From Desulfuromonadales bacterium (GTDB taxonomy: Bacteria > Desulfobacterota > Desulfuromonadia > Desulfuromonadales > JAGXHI01), in contig JAGXHI010000007.1 in the NCBI GenBank assembly GCA_024636295.1, positions 1 to 64,000 on the forward strand: a stretch of 64,000 nucleotides of DNA. The letters run 5' to 3'. Under the pieces are notes generated by a model that saw only the letters and a program-made list of their open reading frames with translations, had not been told where the DNA came from and searched no databases. Position numbers and translations under genes: made by a program. This document shows positions 47,701 through 57,239 of the stretch, in pieces (the stretch's first letter is position 1; every line of letters starts with the position of its first letter).

Positions 47701-48273
47701 ATGATTTCGGAAAAGATCGAACAGGCGCTCCGGCAGCAGACAACCTGGCACGGCCTGATCCGTGAACAGGGACAGGAAGTGGTCCGGTTTGCGGAGCGCG
47801 TAGTGGACTGTTTTCATAGCGAGGGGCGTCTTCTGACCATCGGAAGCGGACCCCTGGGATCGATCGCCGATCTGATAGCTCTGCAGTTTCTCCACCGCAT
47901 CAATATCGAAAGGCCCCTGCTTCCAGCCCTTTCCCTATGTCAGAACCCCTCCCTGCTCGCCGCCCTCGTTCGGGAAGACAGGGCTCGTGAGTATTTCGTT
48001 CGCCAACTGAAGACCACCGCCACCCGGGAGGACATCGTACTGGCTTTTCGCTGCGCGGGGCCGGACGAACTGGTGGATGAGGGCTTGCAGGCGGCGCGTC
48101 AGGAAGGATGCACTACGGCGATGGTTTCTCTGGAAGGGGAGTCCGGAAACGGCAATACGCCCGATTTCCTCTTCCCGCTGGGAAAAACCCCTCCTCCCCG
48201 AGGCATTGAAGCTTCCTTGTTTTTAGGGCATCTTTTCTGCGAACTCGTGGAGGGAGAATTGTTCGGCATATGA
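47701..48273 (+). CDS. SIS-domain protein (GmhA-like fold), function unknown
   Basis: 190-residue sugar-isomerase-like (SIS) protein. N-terminal helix with EQGQEVVRFAERVVDCFHSE, phosphosugar-binding-like loop RLLTIGSGPLGSIADLIAL, and TTATREDIVLAFRCAG where phosphoheptose isomerases have the second ligand loop. Key heptose-binding residues were not confirmed, so no substrate is assigned. It is the first gene behind the promoter that also serves the siroheme/heme genes, an unexpected position. Confidence 0.65.
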   Translation: MISEKIEQALRQQTTWHGLIREQGQEVVRFAERVVDCFHSEGRLLTIGSGPLGSIADLIALQFLHRINIERPLLPALSLCQNPSLLAALVREDRAREYFVRQLKTTATREDIVLAFRCAGPDELVDEGLQAARQEGCTTAMVSLEGESGNGNTPDFLFPLGKTPPPRGIEASLFLGHLFCELVEGELFGI

Positions 48274-48304
48274 AGGTGACGGACGGGCGCCCGGGGGGTT
48301 CACC

Positions 48305-48970
48305 ATGAGCGACTTTCCTGTACTGCTTCGACTCGAAGGACGACTTTGCGCAGTGGTGGGAGGAGGATCCGTCGGCCGCCGTAAAGCCGCCGGACTTATC
48401 GAGGCCGGAGCCCGGGTTCGGCTGATCTCTCCCGGACAGATCGAACCTCCCCTCCCTGAGCATGTGGAAATCGTCCGACGGTCTTACCGTTCAGGCGATC
48501 TGGAGGGCGCGGCGCTGGTTTTTGCCGCCACGGACAGTGCCGAAATCAATTCCGCCGTGCTTCGGGACGCCCGAGAAGCCGGAATCCCGGCCAACATGGC
48601 CGAGGAACCCGACGAAGGGGATTTCGCCCTGCCCGCCCTGCTGCGACGAGGAGATTTGACGGTGGCGGTGGGGACATCCGGGGAAAGTCCCGCACTGGCG
48701 GCCCTGGTCCGCGACCGGCTTTCGGAACATCTTGGAGAGGAGTGGGGGACGGTTCTGGAGATCGCGGCGGCCCTGCGGCAAAAGCGATTGACATGTCCAA
48801 GGGAAACTATTTATAATTCTGCGGTTTTACGCCAGCTGTTGAGCGATGGACTGCCTTTTCTGGTCGCCGCCCGCGACACCGCCGGCATTGACCGGCTGCT
48901 GGAGACCCGTTGCGGGAAAGGCTCCTCCCTGGCGGATTTAAAAATCCGCCTGTCCGAAGAGATATCATGA
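48305..48970 (+). CDS. precorrin-2 dehydrogenase/sirohydrochlorin ferrochelatase (SirC/Met8-like)
   Basis: Makes sirohydrochlorin from precorrin-2 with NAD+, possibly also inserting iron. 221 residues. FPVLLRLEGRLCAVVGGGSVGRRKAAGLIEAGARVR (given here as three adjoining motifs) is the NAD-binding start; ALVFAATDSAEINSAVLRDA and VAVGTSGESPALAALVRDRL follow. The C-terminus is short, as in dehydrogenase-only SirC. It overlaps ccsA by four bases. Precorrin-2 comes from the cobA-hemD product downstream. Confidence 0.9.
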   Translation: MSDFPVLLRLEGRLCAVVGGGSVGRRKAAGLIEAGARVRLISPGQIEPPLPEHVEIVRRSYRSGDLEGAALVFAATDSAEINSAVLRDAREAGIPANMAEEPDEGDFALPALLRRGDLTVAVGTSGESPALAALVRDRLSEHLGEEWGTVLEIAAALRQKRLTCPRETIYNSAVLRQLLSDGLPFLVAARDTAGIDRLLETRCGKGSSLADLKIRLSEEIS

Positions 48971-49803
48971 CTGCCATTATCCTGCTCTTCAGAATCACTC
49001 TGCTTTTGTACTTCGCCGCCACCGTGCTCTTCCTGGCCGACGTCATCACCCGCCGGGACCGGATCGGCCGATACGCCCGCTGGGTTCTCATCGGGGGATT
49101 TGCACTGCACTGCGCAACTCTGGCGGCAAAATACGTGGAAGCGGGACACACCCCGGTGACCAGCCTCCAGGAGGCCCTTTCCTTCTTCGCATGGGCCATT
49201 GTCGGCATCTACCTCCTCTTCGACATGCGCTATCGCCTGAGCGTTCTTGGCGCATTCATATGCCCGCTGGCGCTGATTCTGATGTTCGGCGGCAGCACGG
49301 CTCCCGGTGTGACGGGACCGGTCGATCCAATTCTCCAGAGCTGGTGGTTCCCCATCCACGTCACCTTGGCCTTTCTGGGAAACGCGGTTTTCGCAATCGC
49401 CTTCATGGCGGGGATCATGTACCTGCTCCAGGAGCGGATGCTCAAGAGCAAGAAGTTTTCCGCACTCTATTACCGTCTGCCTTCGCTGGAGACTCTGGAC
49501 AATATCAATTACAAGAGTCTCACCTTCGGTTTCCCCTTGATGACGATGGGCATCATCACCGGCGCCGTCTGGGCCAATTCCGCCTGGGGAGGTTACTGGA
49601 GATGGGACCCCAAGGAAACCTGGGCGCTGATCACCTGGTTTCTGTATGCCGCCCTTCTGCACGGCCGCCTCACCGTCGGATGGCGCGGCCGCAGAGCGGC
49701 CATCTTTGCCATCATCGGTTTTCTCTGCCTTCTTTTCACTTTTCTGGGAGTCAACCTCCTGATGTCGGAACTGCACAGCTTCGACGCCATGCAGGGTCGC
49801 TGA
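48967..49803 (+). CDS. cytochrome c assembly protein, CcsA/ResC type
   Basis: Inner-membrane heme-handling protein of the system II type, 278 residues, eight or so membrane segments. The tryptophan-rich WWD motif is seen as [20 protein letters not shown], with flanking histidines in [20 protein letters not shown] and [15 protein letters not shown] overlap with sirC. A location just before hemA is common in deltaproteobacteria and Gram-positives (HemX-like); a role in GtrR control is a family alternative. Confidence 0.88.
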   Translation: MTAIILLFRITLLLYFAATVLFLADVITRRDRIGRYARWVLIGGFALHCATLAAKYVEAGHTPVTSLQEALSFFAWAIVGIYLLFDMRYRLSVLGAFICPLALILMFGGSTAPGVTGPVDPILQSWWFPIHVTLAFLGNAVFAIAFMAGIMYLLQERMLKSKKFSALYYRLPSLETLDNINYKSLTFGFPLMTMGIITGAVWANSAWGGYWRWDPKETWALITWFLYAALLHGRLTVGWRGRRAAIFAIIGFLCLLFTFLGVNLLMSELHSFDAMQGR

Positions 49804-49828
49804 AAATGAAAAACAACGGAACGAGCGC

Positions 49829-51181
49829 ATGAATATCATCGTCGTGGGGCTGAGTCATAAAACCGCTCCCGTAGAAATGCGGGAACGGGTGGCCTTTTCC
49901 CCCACCGCCATGGAAAGGCCGCTGAAAGCGCTGCTGGACCTGCCGAATATCAGCGAAGGGTTGATCGTCTCGACCTGCAACCGTGTGGAAATCTACGCCG
50001 CGGGAAAGGAGACGGAAGTCTCCGCCGCACGGCTGAAGCGTTTTCTCGCCGATTACCACGGGATCGGCCTGGAAAATCTGGAATCCCATCTTTATGAATT
50101 CCAGGGGATCGATGCCATCCGCCATGTCTTCCGCGTGGCATCCAGCCTCGATTCAATGGTTGTGGGCGAGCCCCAGATCCTGGGTCAGATCAAAACCGCC
50201 TACGGCTACGCCGCTGAATTTAAAACCGTAGGGCTGATTCTCAATCGGTTTCTGCATAAGGCCTTCTCCGTAGCCAAGCGGGTTCGGACCGAGACCGGAA
50301 TCTCCAGCAATGCGGTTTCCATCTCGTTTGCCGCGGTGGAATTGGCCCGCAAGATTTTCGGCACCCTCGAAAGAAAACGCGTACTTCTCATCGGCGCTGG
50401 AGAAATGTGCGAACTGGCGGCCCGTCACTTCGTCAACAACGGCGTGGATTCCGTGCTGGTCACCAACCGCACCTATGAAAGAGCGGTCAAACTGGCCGAG
50501 GAGTTCCAGGGGCGAGCCGTCCCCTTCGATGACTTTCCCGATCATCTCCATCAGGCCGACATCATCCTCGCTTCAACGGGAGCGCCCAACTACACACTGC
50601 AGCACCGTCAGGTGGAGGACGCTCTTCGCCAGAGGAAGAACCGGCCGATGTTCTTTATCGATATCGCCGTGCCGCGCGATATCGATCCCAGAGTCAACGA
50701 CATCAGCAACGCCTATCTTTACGATGTGGACGATCTTCAGGAAGTTATTCAGGCGAATCTGAAGGAACGGCAGAAGGAGGCGAGAAAGGCCGAAGGGATA
50801 ATCGAGCAGGAGATCGTACAGTTTCACCAGTGGCTGTCCCAGCTCGATGTGGTGCCCACCATCGTCTCCCTTCGCAAGAAACTCGAAGAGGTCCGCCGCT
50901 CTGAAATTGAAAAGACCTTCTCCAACCTCAAGAACCTTGGATCGAAGGAACGAAAAGCCATCGAAGCCATGACCTCCGCCATCATCAACAAGGTTCTGCA
51001 TCAACCGATCACGGTTCTGAAACAGGCCCGGAATGAAAATTCGGGAGACAACTATGTGGACGCCCTGCGGACCCTCTTCGATCTGGAGCCGCTACAGCCG
51101 CCCGACGAGATGCCCGACAAAATGCCGGACGACGGCGGCACGGAGATCAATGGATTGTCGAAACCCCGGCACAAGGGCTGA
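49829..51181 (+). CDS. hemA: glutamyl-tRNA reductase
   Basis: First committed step of the C5 heme route, Glu-tRNA to glutamate-1-semialdehyde. 450 residues. Catalytic Cys50 in [33 protein letters not shown]-binding [17 protein letters not shown], and a C-terminal dimerisation helix ending before an acidic tail ([14 protein letters not shown]). hemL is not in the window. Confidence 0.96.
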   Translation: MNIIVVGLSHKTAPVEMRERVAFSPTAMERPLKALLDLPNISEGLIVSTCNRVEIYAAGKETEVSAARLKRFLADYHGIGLENLESHLYEFQGIDAIRHVFRVASSLDSMVVGEPQILGQIKTAYGYAAEFKTVGLILNRFLHKAFSVAKRVRTETGISSNAVSISFAAVELARKIFGTLERKRVLLIGAGEMCELAARHFVNNGVDSVLVTNRTYERAVKLAEEFQGRAVPFDDFPDHLHQADIILASTGAPNYTLQHRQVEDALRQRKNRPMFFIDIAVPRDIDPRVNDISNAYLYDVDDLQEVIQANLKERQKEARKAEGIIEQEIVQFHQWLSQLDVVPTIVSLRKKLEEVRRSEIEKTFSNLKNLGSKERKAIEAMTSAIINKVLHQPITVLKQARNENSGDNYVDALRTLFDLEPLQPPDEMPDKMPDDGGTEINGLSKPRHKG

Positions 51182-51254
51182 ATAAAAATTGCGATGAAGG
51201 CGATGCCTCCCAAGGCATGTTTTCATCAGCCTCTTCAAGGAGTAGAAATCAGAA

Positions 51255-52217
51255 ATGGCCAAAAAGACACTTCGTATAGGTACCCGGGGGAGCCAGCTGG
51301 CCCTGTGGCAGGCAAACTGGGTGAAATCGGAACTGGAAAAGCGTCATCCGGGGCTGGAGGTCTCCCTCACCAAGATCAAAACACAGGGGGACAAGATCCT
51401 GGACGTGCCGCTGGCCATGGTCGGGGGCAAGGGTCTTTTCGTCAAGGAGATCGAAGAGGCGATGCTACGCGGCGAAGTCGATATTGCTGTTCATTCCATG
51501 AAGGACGTCCCCACGATTTTCCCTGAAGAACTGTCCCTGCGCTGCATCACCGAGAGGGAGGACCCACGGGATATCGCGATTCTGAAGCCGGGATATAAAA
51601 GTTTCCGTGATCTCCCCCAGGGCGCCCGGATCGGCACATCCTCACTGCGGCGCAAATCGCAGCTTCTGCACCTTCGCCCCGATTTCCATATGCTGGATAT
51701 ACGCGGAAACGTGGAGACCCGCATCCGGAAGCTGACCGAAGAGGACCTGGACGCGGTGATACTGGCGGCGGCGGGGATGAAACGCCTGGGCTTCTCCGAC
51801 CAGATCAGCGAGTATCTCTCCACGACCGTTTCCCTCCCTGCGATCGGCCAGGGGGCGCTTGGACTGGAGAGCCGCACCGATGATGAGGAAGTAAATTCCA
51901 TGATCGACTTCTTCAACCATCCGCCAACCTCCTGGGCTGTCCGCGCCGAGCGCTCCTTCCTGCGGCGCCTGGAAGGGGGATGCCAGGTCCCGATCGCCGC
52001 ATACGGGACGGTGGATGGAGAACGGCTCACCCTGACAGGCCTGGTTTCCGATGTGGAAGGACGAAAACTCCTCAAGAAATCGATGGAATCTTCTGTCGAG
52101 GAAGCCGAGCAGACCGGCACGTCCCTGGCCGATGACCTGCTGATGCGTGGGGCCGATAAAATTCTGAACGAAGTCTATCAGCACGAAACCTTCAATGTGA
52201 AGGATGAGGAAGTCTGA
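51255..52217 (+). CDS. hemC: porphobilinogen deaminase (hydroxymethylbilane synthase)
   Basis: Polymerises four porphobilinogens. 320 residues. N-terminal LRIGTRGSQLALWQANWV, catalytic Asp region VDIAVHSMKDVPT, RIGTSSLRRKSQL and the dipyrromethane-attachment Cys in LEGGCQVPIAAYG are all present. RBS AAGGAG upstream. Confidence 0.97.
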   Translation: MAKKTLRIGTRGSQLALWQANWVKSELEKRHPGLEVSLTKIKTQGDKILDVPLAMVGGKGLFVKEIEEAMLRGEVDIAVHSMKDVPTIFPEELSLRCITEREDPRDIAILKPGYKSFRDLPQGARIGTSSLRRKSQLLHLRPDFHMLDIRGNVETRIRKLTEEDLDAVILAAAGMKRLGFSDQISEYLSTTVSLPAIGQGALGLESRTDDEEVNSMIDFFNHPPTSWAVRAERSFLRRLEGGCQVPIAAYGTVDGERLTLTGLVSDVEGRKLLKKSMESSVEEAEQTGTSLADDLLMRGADKILNEVYQHETFNVKDEEV

Positions 52218-52290
52218 TATTGATTGGCTGGCGCCTGTAAAAAACAAATGCACGCCAGGCAGTTCTTTGATTCTATGCAGGAATTCAGGC

Positions 52291-52314
52291 AGGGGCACGC
52301 CGCGTCGTGCCCCT
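52291..52314 (+). repeat. hairpin between hemC and cobA-hemD
   Basis: Perfect 9-bp stem AGGGGCACG (52291-52299) and CGTGCCCCT (52306-52314) around a 6-base loop, ending 13 bases before the cobA-hemD ATG. No T-run follows, so it is not a standard terminator; it could affect translation of the next gene or mRNA processing. Confidence 0.6.
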
Positions 52315-52327
52315 GTGTGGTTGAGCC

Positions 52328-53911
52328 ATGCAGAAGAGCGGAAATAGCGGCATTGTTTATCTCATCGGCGCCGGCCCGGGCGACCCGGGTCTGATCACTG
52401 TCAGGGGACTGGAGTGCCTGCGCCGCGCGGATGTCGTCGTCTATGATTACCTGGCCAATCCCGGCTTCCTCGCCGAAGCGCCGAAGGCCGAGCACATTTA
52501 TGTCGGTAAATCCAGGGGACGCCATCACACCCCCCAGGAGCAGATCAACGTTCTTCTCGCCGAGAAGGCCCGCCTGGGCAAGGTCGTGGCCCGCCTGAAG
52601 GGAGGCGATCCCTTTCTCTTCGGGCGAGGCGGGGAGGAAGCGCGCTTTTTGCGCCAGGAGGGGATTCACTTCGAAGTGGTGCCCGGCGTCACGGCCGGCT
52701 TTGCGGCCGCGGCCTATGCCGGGATTCCCCTGACGCACCGCGATTTCACCGCCACCCTGAGCCTGGTGAGCGGGCATGAGGACCCTTCCCGAAAGATGTC
52801 CCGCATCGACTGGTCCAAGCTGGCAAGCGGGGGGGACACCCTCGTTTTTTACATGGGAATGACGAACCTTCCAGTCATAGCGGAGCGACTTATGGCACAC
52901 GGGCGGCCCCCCGGAACGCCCGTGGCGATCATCCGCTGGGCGACGACGCCCCGGCAGGAGACCCTGACCGCCAGGCTGGATGATGTGGTTGAGCGCGCCC
53001 GGAATGCGCAGATCGGCCCGCCGGCGATTATCGTGATCGGGGAAGTGGTGACTCTGCGGGAAGAGCTTCGCTGGTTCGACAACCGGCCTCTCTTCGGCCG
53101 GCGCATTCTGGTTACTCGCGCCGCGGATCAGGCGGGAGATTTCTGCGACCTGCTGCGTCAGGAGGGGGCGGATCCCATTCTCTGTCCTCTGATCGAGATC
53201 GTGCCGCCCCAATCCTGGGAGGAACTGGACGAAGCTCTGGAGCGACTTCCGGAAACGGATATTCTGGTGCTCACTTCGGCCAACGCGGTACGCATTTTCC
53301 TGGCGCGTCTTCGGGAGACCGGAAGAGATCTGCGCGCTCTTCACGGCACCACAATAGTGGCGGTGGGTCCGAAGACCGCCGCCGCCCTCGAGGCTCTCGG
53401 ACTCTCGCCCGACCTGATTCCGGAAAATCACCACGCCGAAGGTGTGGTGAATCTTTTGCGAAAGCATGGCATAGCAGGCCGGCGCATTCTCTATCCTCGG
53501 GCCGAATTGGCCAGAGACCTGATCCCCCGCGAAATGGAAGCTGCCGGCGCTGAGGTGATTTCACCAATCGCCTATCGCACCGTTCTGCCCGAAGGGACCG
53601 ACCCCCTTTTGAACGAAAAGCTGGAGGGTGGTTTGGATGCGGTAACCTTCACTTCTCCTTCCACGGTGGAAAACTTCATGCACCTGACCGGTCCGCAGGC
53701 CCGGAAGCGGCTCTCCGGCGCGGCCGTGTTCTCCATCGGGCCCCAAACCACCGCAGCCGCGATGCGCCTTGGCCTCACAGTGGCCGCCGAGGCGGAATCC
53801 TCAACGATCGAAGCCATCGTCATCGCCATGACCGATTATTTCCTGGAGGCGAATTCCGCTCCACGGAAGAATTCCAACCCGAACGCAGGTCCCTGGACCC
53901 CGCAAGGGTGA
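52328..53911 (+). CDS. fused uroporphyrinogen-III C-methyltransferase / uroporphyrinogen-III synthase
   Basis: 527-residue bifunctional enzyme (CobA-HemD). Residues 1-250 are the SAM methyltransferase making precorrin-2: VYLIGAGPGDPGLITVRGLE, RLKGGDPFLFGRGGEEARFL, VVPGVTAGFAAAAYAGIPLT and VFYMGMTNLP. From about 257 the HemD domain begins (GRRILVTRAADQAGDFCDLL, VLTSANAVRIFL, AVGPKTAAALEALGL, VTFTSPSTVENFM). The fusion closes tetrapyrroles and diverts them to siroheme in one polypeptide; it is frequent in deltaproteobacteria and Firmicutes. Confidence 0.95.
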   Translation: MQKSGNSGIVYLIGAGPGDPGLITVRGLECLRRADVVVYDYLANPGFLAEAPKAEHIYVGKSRGRHHTPQEQINVLLAEKARLGKVVARLKGGDPFLFGRGGEEARFLRQEGIHFEVVPGVTAGFAAAAYAGIPLTHRDFTATLSLVSGHEDPSRKMSRIDWSKLASGGDTLVFYMGMTNLPVIAERLMAHGRPPGTPVAIIRWATTPRQETLTARLDDVVERARNAQIGPPAIIVIGEVVTLREELRWFDNRPLFGRRILVTRAADQAGDFCDLLRQEGADPILCPLIEIVPPQSWEELDEALERLPETDILVLTSANAVRIFLARLRETGRDLRALHGTTIVAVGPKTAAALEALGLSPDLIPENHHAEGVVNLLRKHGIAGRRILYPRAELARDLIPREMEAAGAEVISPIAYRTVLPEGTDPLLNEKLEGGLDAVTFTSPSTVENFMHLTGPQARKRLSGAAVFSIGPQTTAAAMRLGLTVAAEAESSTIEAIVIAMTDYFLEANSAPRKNSNPNAGPWTPQG

Positions 53912-53941
53912 AATCCGGAACCCTGAACCGAGGAGGCTCCC

Positions 53942-54913
53942 ATGTTCTTTCCCGAGTACCGCGCACGCCGCATGCGCCGCAACGAGAATCTGCGCCGCAT
54001 GGTCCGCGAAACCTTTCTGCGGATCGATGATCTGATCTATCCCATGTTCAGCGCCGCAGGATCCGGCATTCGGAAGGAGATCCCTTCCATGCCCGGGATT
54101 TACCAGCAATCCATCGAGCACATCGTGGAAGAGGCCCGGGAGGTCCGGGATCTGGGCATTCCGGCCGTCATCCTTTTCGGCATCCCTGAAACCAAGGACC
54201 CTCTGGGGCAGGACTCCTACAGCGATCAGGGCATCATCCAGGAGACGATCCGCGCCATCAAAAAGGATCTCCCCGAACTGATCGTGATCACCGACGTCTG
54301 CATGTGTGAATACACGGATCACGGCCATTGCGGCGTAATCCATGAAGGCGACGTGGACAATGACGAGACCCTGAAGCTGCTCGCGGCCCAGGCCCTCTCC
54401 CACGTGCGGGCGGGTGCGGACATCGTGGCCCCTTCCGACATGATGGATGGTCGGGTGGCGGCGATCCGTGAGCTTCTGGATGCCAACGGCTTTTCCCGCA
54501 TTCCTGTAATGAGCTATGCCGTCAAGTACGCGAGCGCCTATTACGGACCCTTCAGGGACGCCGCCGATTCGACTCCCCAGTTCGGCGACCGCCGCAGTTA
54601 CCAGATGGATCCCGCCAACCGCATCGAGGCTTTTCGGGAAGCGACGCTTGACGTCCAGGAATGCGCCGATTTCCTCATGGTCAAACCCGCGCTGGCCTAT
54701 CTGGATATCCTGCGCGACATCAAGGAGCGTTTCGACCTTCCGCTGGTGGCGTACAACGTCTCGGGCGAATACTCCATGATCAAGGCGGCGGCCAAAATGG
54801 ACTGGATCGATCACGACCGGGTCATGATGGAGACGCTGACGGGGATAAAAAGGGCCGGAGCAGACCTTATCATCACTTACCACGCCAAGGAGGCAGCCCG
54901 TCTGTTAAAATAA
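53942..54913 (+). CDS. hemB: delta-aminolevulinic acid dehydratase (porphobilinogen synthase)
   Basis: Condenses two ALA molecules. 323 residues. Active-site lysines in [15 protein letters not shown] and [11 protein letters not shown]. The metal site reads [14 protein letters not shown]: three cysteines, which marks the zinc-dependent class. Follows cobA-hemD by 30 bases. Confidence 0.97.
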   Translation: MFFPEYRARRMRRNENLRRMVRETFLRIDDLIYPMFSAAGSGIRKEIPSMPGIYQQSIEHIVEEAREVRDLGIPAVILFGIPETKDPLGQDSYSDQGIIQETIRAIKKDLPELIVITDVCMCEYTDHGHCGVIHEGDVDNDETLKLLAAQALSHVRAGADIVAPSDMMDGRVAAIRELLDANGFSRIPVMSYAVKYASAYYGPFRDAADSTPQFGDRRSYQMDPANRIEAFREATLDVQECADFLMVKPALAYLDILRDIKERFDLPLVAYNVSGEYSMIKAAAKMDWIDHDRVMMETLTGIKRAGADLIITYHAKEAARLLK

Positions 54914-54985
54914 TACGAAGGAGGAGAAGGCCTCCGCCGGAGAGAATCCGGCCTGAGATAACAACCGCGGACGGAAGGCTTCTTC

Positions 54986-55684
54986 ATGGCCCTGGACCCA
55001 AAATCCGGCGAAAAGTTCAGCCATGCCGAAACGGTGACTTCACTGGTTCATTACTACAGAGCTGAGGTTCAGAGAAGCCTCGCCTGGAGGGAGAGGCTCG
55101 ACCGCACCACCAACTGGGCGGTCGGGGCCGCCGCGGCCTTTCTCGGCGTCTCCTTCTCTCATCCCGAAATCCATCACAGCCTTTTTTTCTTCGCCCTGGC
55201 AATCGTCTATAATCTGCTTTTCATCGAGGCGCGGCGATATCGTTTTTTCGACGCCTACGAGTACCGGGTGCGCCTTCTTCACCAGAACTTCATTTACGGC
55301 GTCCTGACGGGCCGGGTCGATCTGGAGCCGGATTCCTTCTGGCTGGCCGAGCTGGCTTCGGACCTGCGATACCCTCAGTACAAGCTCGAATTCCGCTATG
55401 CCCTGGGCCGCCGCCTTTATGCCAATTACATGTATCTCTTCGGGATCCTTGTTACCGGATGGCTGGTCAAGATCAAACTCCATCCGCTTCCCGCCCGCAC
55501 CCTGGGCCAATATATGGAACAGGCATCTCTTGGTGTCATCCCCGGCTGGGCCACCCTGCTCATGATCCTGGTTTTTACCATGCACCTCCTGCTGCTGATC
55601 AGAATCGGCCGAAAGCGCAGGGGGGGGCGTGATATTCTGTTTTCCAGTGCCTCTGAAAAACCGCAGGATCCGACCGAGGACTGA
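54986..55684 (+). CDS. DUF2270 family membrane protein
   Basis: 232 residues with three or four membrane segments. The N-terminal pattern YYRAEVQRSLAWRERLDRTTN WAVG and FIEARRYRFFDAYEYRVRLL match DUF2270, whose function is not established. It follows hemB by about 70 bases and precedes the M16 peptidase by about 30, so it is likely in the same transcript. Confidence 0.8.
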   Translation: MALDPKSGEKFSHAETVTSLVHYYRAEVQRSLAWRERLDRTTNWAVGAAAAFLGVSFSHPEIHHSLFFFALAIVYNLLFIEARRYRFFDAYEYRVRLLHQNFIYGVLTGRVDLEPDSFWLAELASDLRYPQYKLEFRYALGRRLYANYMYLFGILVTGWLVKIKLHPLPARTLGQYMEQASLGVIPGWATLLMILVFTMHLLLLIRIGRKRRGGRDILFSSASEKPQDPTED

Positions 55685-55715
55685 TTCTTCCTTTCCCACA
55701 GGTTTATCCAACTTC

Positions 55716-57014
55716 ATGGACGATCACGAATTCTACAAAGATACTCTGCCCAACGGACTCCGTGTGATCACGGTGGAAATGCCTCATCTCCACAGCATCG
55801 AGATGGTCTGCTACGTCCGGGCTGGAGGGCGAAACGAAACGCCGGAAACCGCCGGCATATCCCACTTTCTGGAACATATGCTTTTTCGGGGAACAGCCGA
55901 ATACCCTTCGAGCCTGGTTCTGGAGCAGGCTTTCGAGGACCTCGGCGGCGCCGTCAATGCAGCCACTGACTCAGAGACCACCTTTTTTCACTCCCGGTTT
56001 CCTCCGCGGAATCTCTCCAGGGGCGCCGCTCTTTTTGCTTCCATGCTGCAGCGTCCCCTGCTGGGGGACCTAGAGGTGGAGCGGCGGATCATTCTGGAGG
56101 AGGCTCTCGAAGATTTCAACGAACGGGGGGAGGAAATCAGCCCCGACAATCTGACAGCCGCACTCCTGTGGCCTGACCATCCCCTGGGCATTCCCACCAT
56201 CGGAACCCGGGAGTCCCTTCACCGGATATCTCTGGAGGACCTGCGCGCTTATCATTCGACCTTTTATTCCCCCCGCGCCATTGTCTTTGCAGTAGCGGGC
56301 AATATCCGTCGGCAGGAAGTTCTTTCGGCGGCGGATATCGCCTTCGGCGACTGGGAGGGAGAGAATCCTCCGCCCTGCCTTGCCGTCCCTGATTATCCAG
56401 GTGAAAAATCCAAGTCGGTCTGGGTGCGGGATTCGGGATCCCAGGTGAACGTCCAGTTGGCTTTTCGGCTGCCCGGAAGACGGGGCGTGGATGGCGCTGC
56501 GATGAGGGTTCTTCGACGTGTTATGGGGGGAACCGGCACCTCCAGGCTCATGCTGAGACTTCGGGAAGAGCTGGGCCTGACGTATAATGTTGAGGCCAAT
56601 CTGAGCCTTTTCGAAGACAGCGGCTGCCTGGCCGTCGACCTGTCCCTCGCCCCTGAAAATCTGGTGCGGGCAGTTCAGGAATTACTGGATATTCTGGAGG
56701 ATATCTGCCTCCGCCCTGCAGGTGGCCAGGAGATAGAGAGGACGGTGCGGAGTTTTCTGTTCGATCTCGATTTCAGCCGGGACCACAGCGACGAAATGGC
56801 TTTTCGTTTCGGCTGGGGAGAAACCGTCGATTATCTGCGCACCCTCGAACAGGACCGGAGGGATATCGCTGCGGTCACCCCCGAAATTCTGCAGGAAACC
56901 GCTCGCCGATTCCTGGTTCCGAATCCCATGAAAACGGCCGTGGTCGGCCCCTACCGATCACGGGATCGCGAGGCCGTGGAAAAGTTGATGTCCCGGTTCC
57001 GGACCGGAATTTAA
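55716..57014 (+). CDS. M16-family zinc peptidase (insulinase-like)
   Basis: 432-residue single-copy M16B peptidase. The inverted zinc motif HxxEH is seen in GISHFLEHMLFRGT, with the third ligand expected in ERRIILEEALEDFNE. The inactive C-terminal lobe begins near residue 225. In this family, members degrade peptides in the cytoplasm or periplasm; no signal peptide is seen here. ATG 55716 is 31 bases after the DUF2270 stop. Confidence 0.92.
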   Translation: MDDHEFYKDTLPNGLRVITVEMPHLHSIEMVCYVRAGGRNETPETAGISHFLEHMLFRGTAEYPSSLVLEQAFEDLGGAVNAATDSETTFFHSRFPPRNLSRGAALFASMLQRPLLGDLEVERRIILEEALEDFNERGEEISPDNLTAALLWPDHPLGIPTIGTRESLHRISLEDLRAYHSTFYSPRAIVFAVAGNIRRQEVLSAADIAFGDWEGENPPPCLAVPDYPGEKSKSVWVRDSGSQVNVQLAFRLPGRRGVDGAAMRVLRRVMGGTGTSRLMLRLREELGLTYNVEANLSLFEDSGCLAVDLSLAPENLVRAVQELLDILEDICLRPAGGQEIERTVRSFLFDLDFSRDHSDEMAFRFGWGETVDYLRTLEQDRRDIAAVTPEILQETARRFLVPNPMKTAVVGPYRSRDREAVEKLMSRFRTGI

Positions 57015-57092
57015 GTTCCCTCAGTCCCCGAAACCGGGGGAAGGGAATGGAGGCGCGGAGAAAAAGAGGCAGGGGGTTGACGCGGCACAAAG

Positions 57093-57239
57093 GCAGTTTT
57101 CAATCCGGAAACGAGCAATTTTTCGCAAGGTCAAGGAAACCAAGGATTTGAGCGGAGGCGTAGTACTTTACGCCGCACAATCAAATCCGCGGGTTGACGC
57201 GGAGATTGCGGGAAAGGGCCGTTTCCGGACGAAAACTAG
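57093..57239. repeat. palindromic, MITE-like intergenic element
   Basis: The two ends are imperfect inverted copies: left AGTTTTCAATCCGGAAACG and right CGTTTCCGGACGAAAACT, then TTGCGAAAA-like and GATTGCG segments, then GGTCAA and TTGACG. Inside are GGATTTGA/TCAAATCC and GGCGTA/TACGCC hairpin arms, so nearly the whole 147 bases can fold on itself. Its right edge CTAG supplies the stop codon of the sigma-54 activator. A diverged relative lies at about 42700-42810. Confidence 0.65.
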
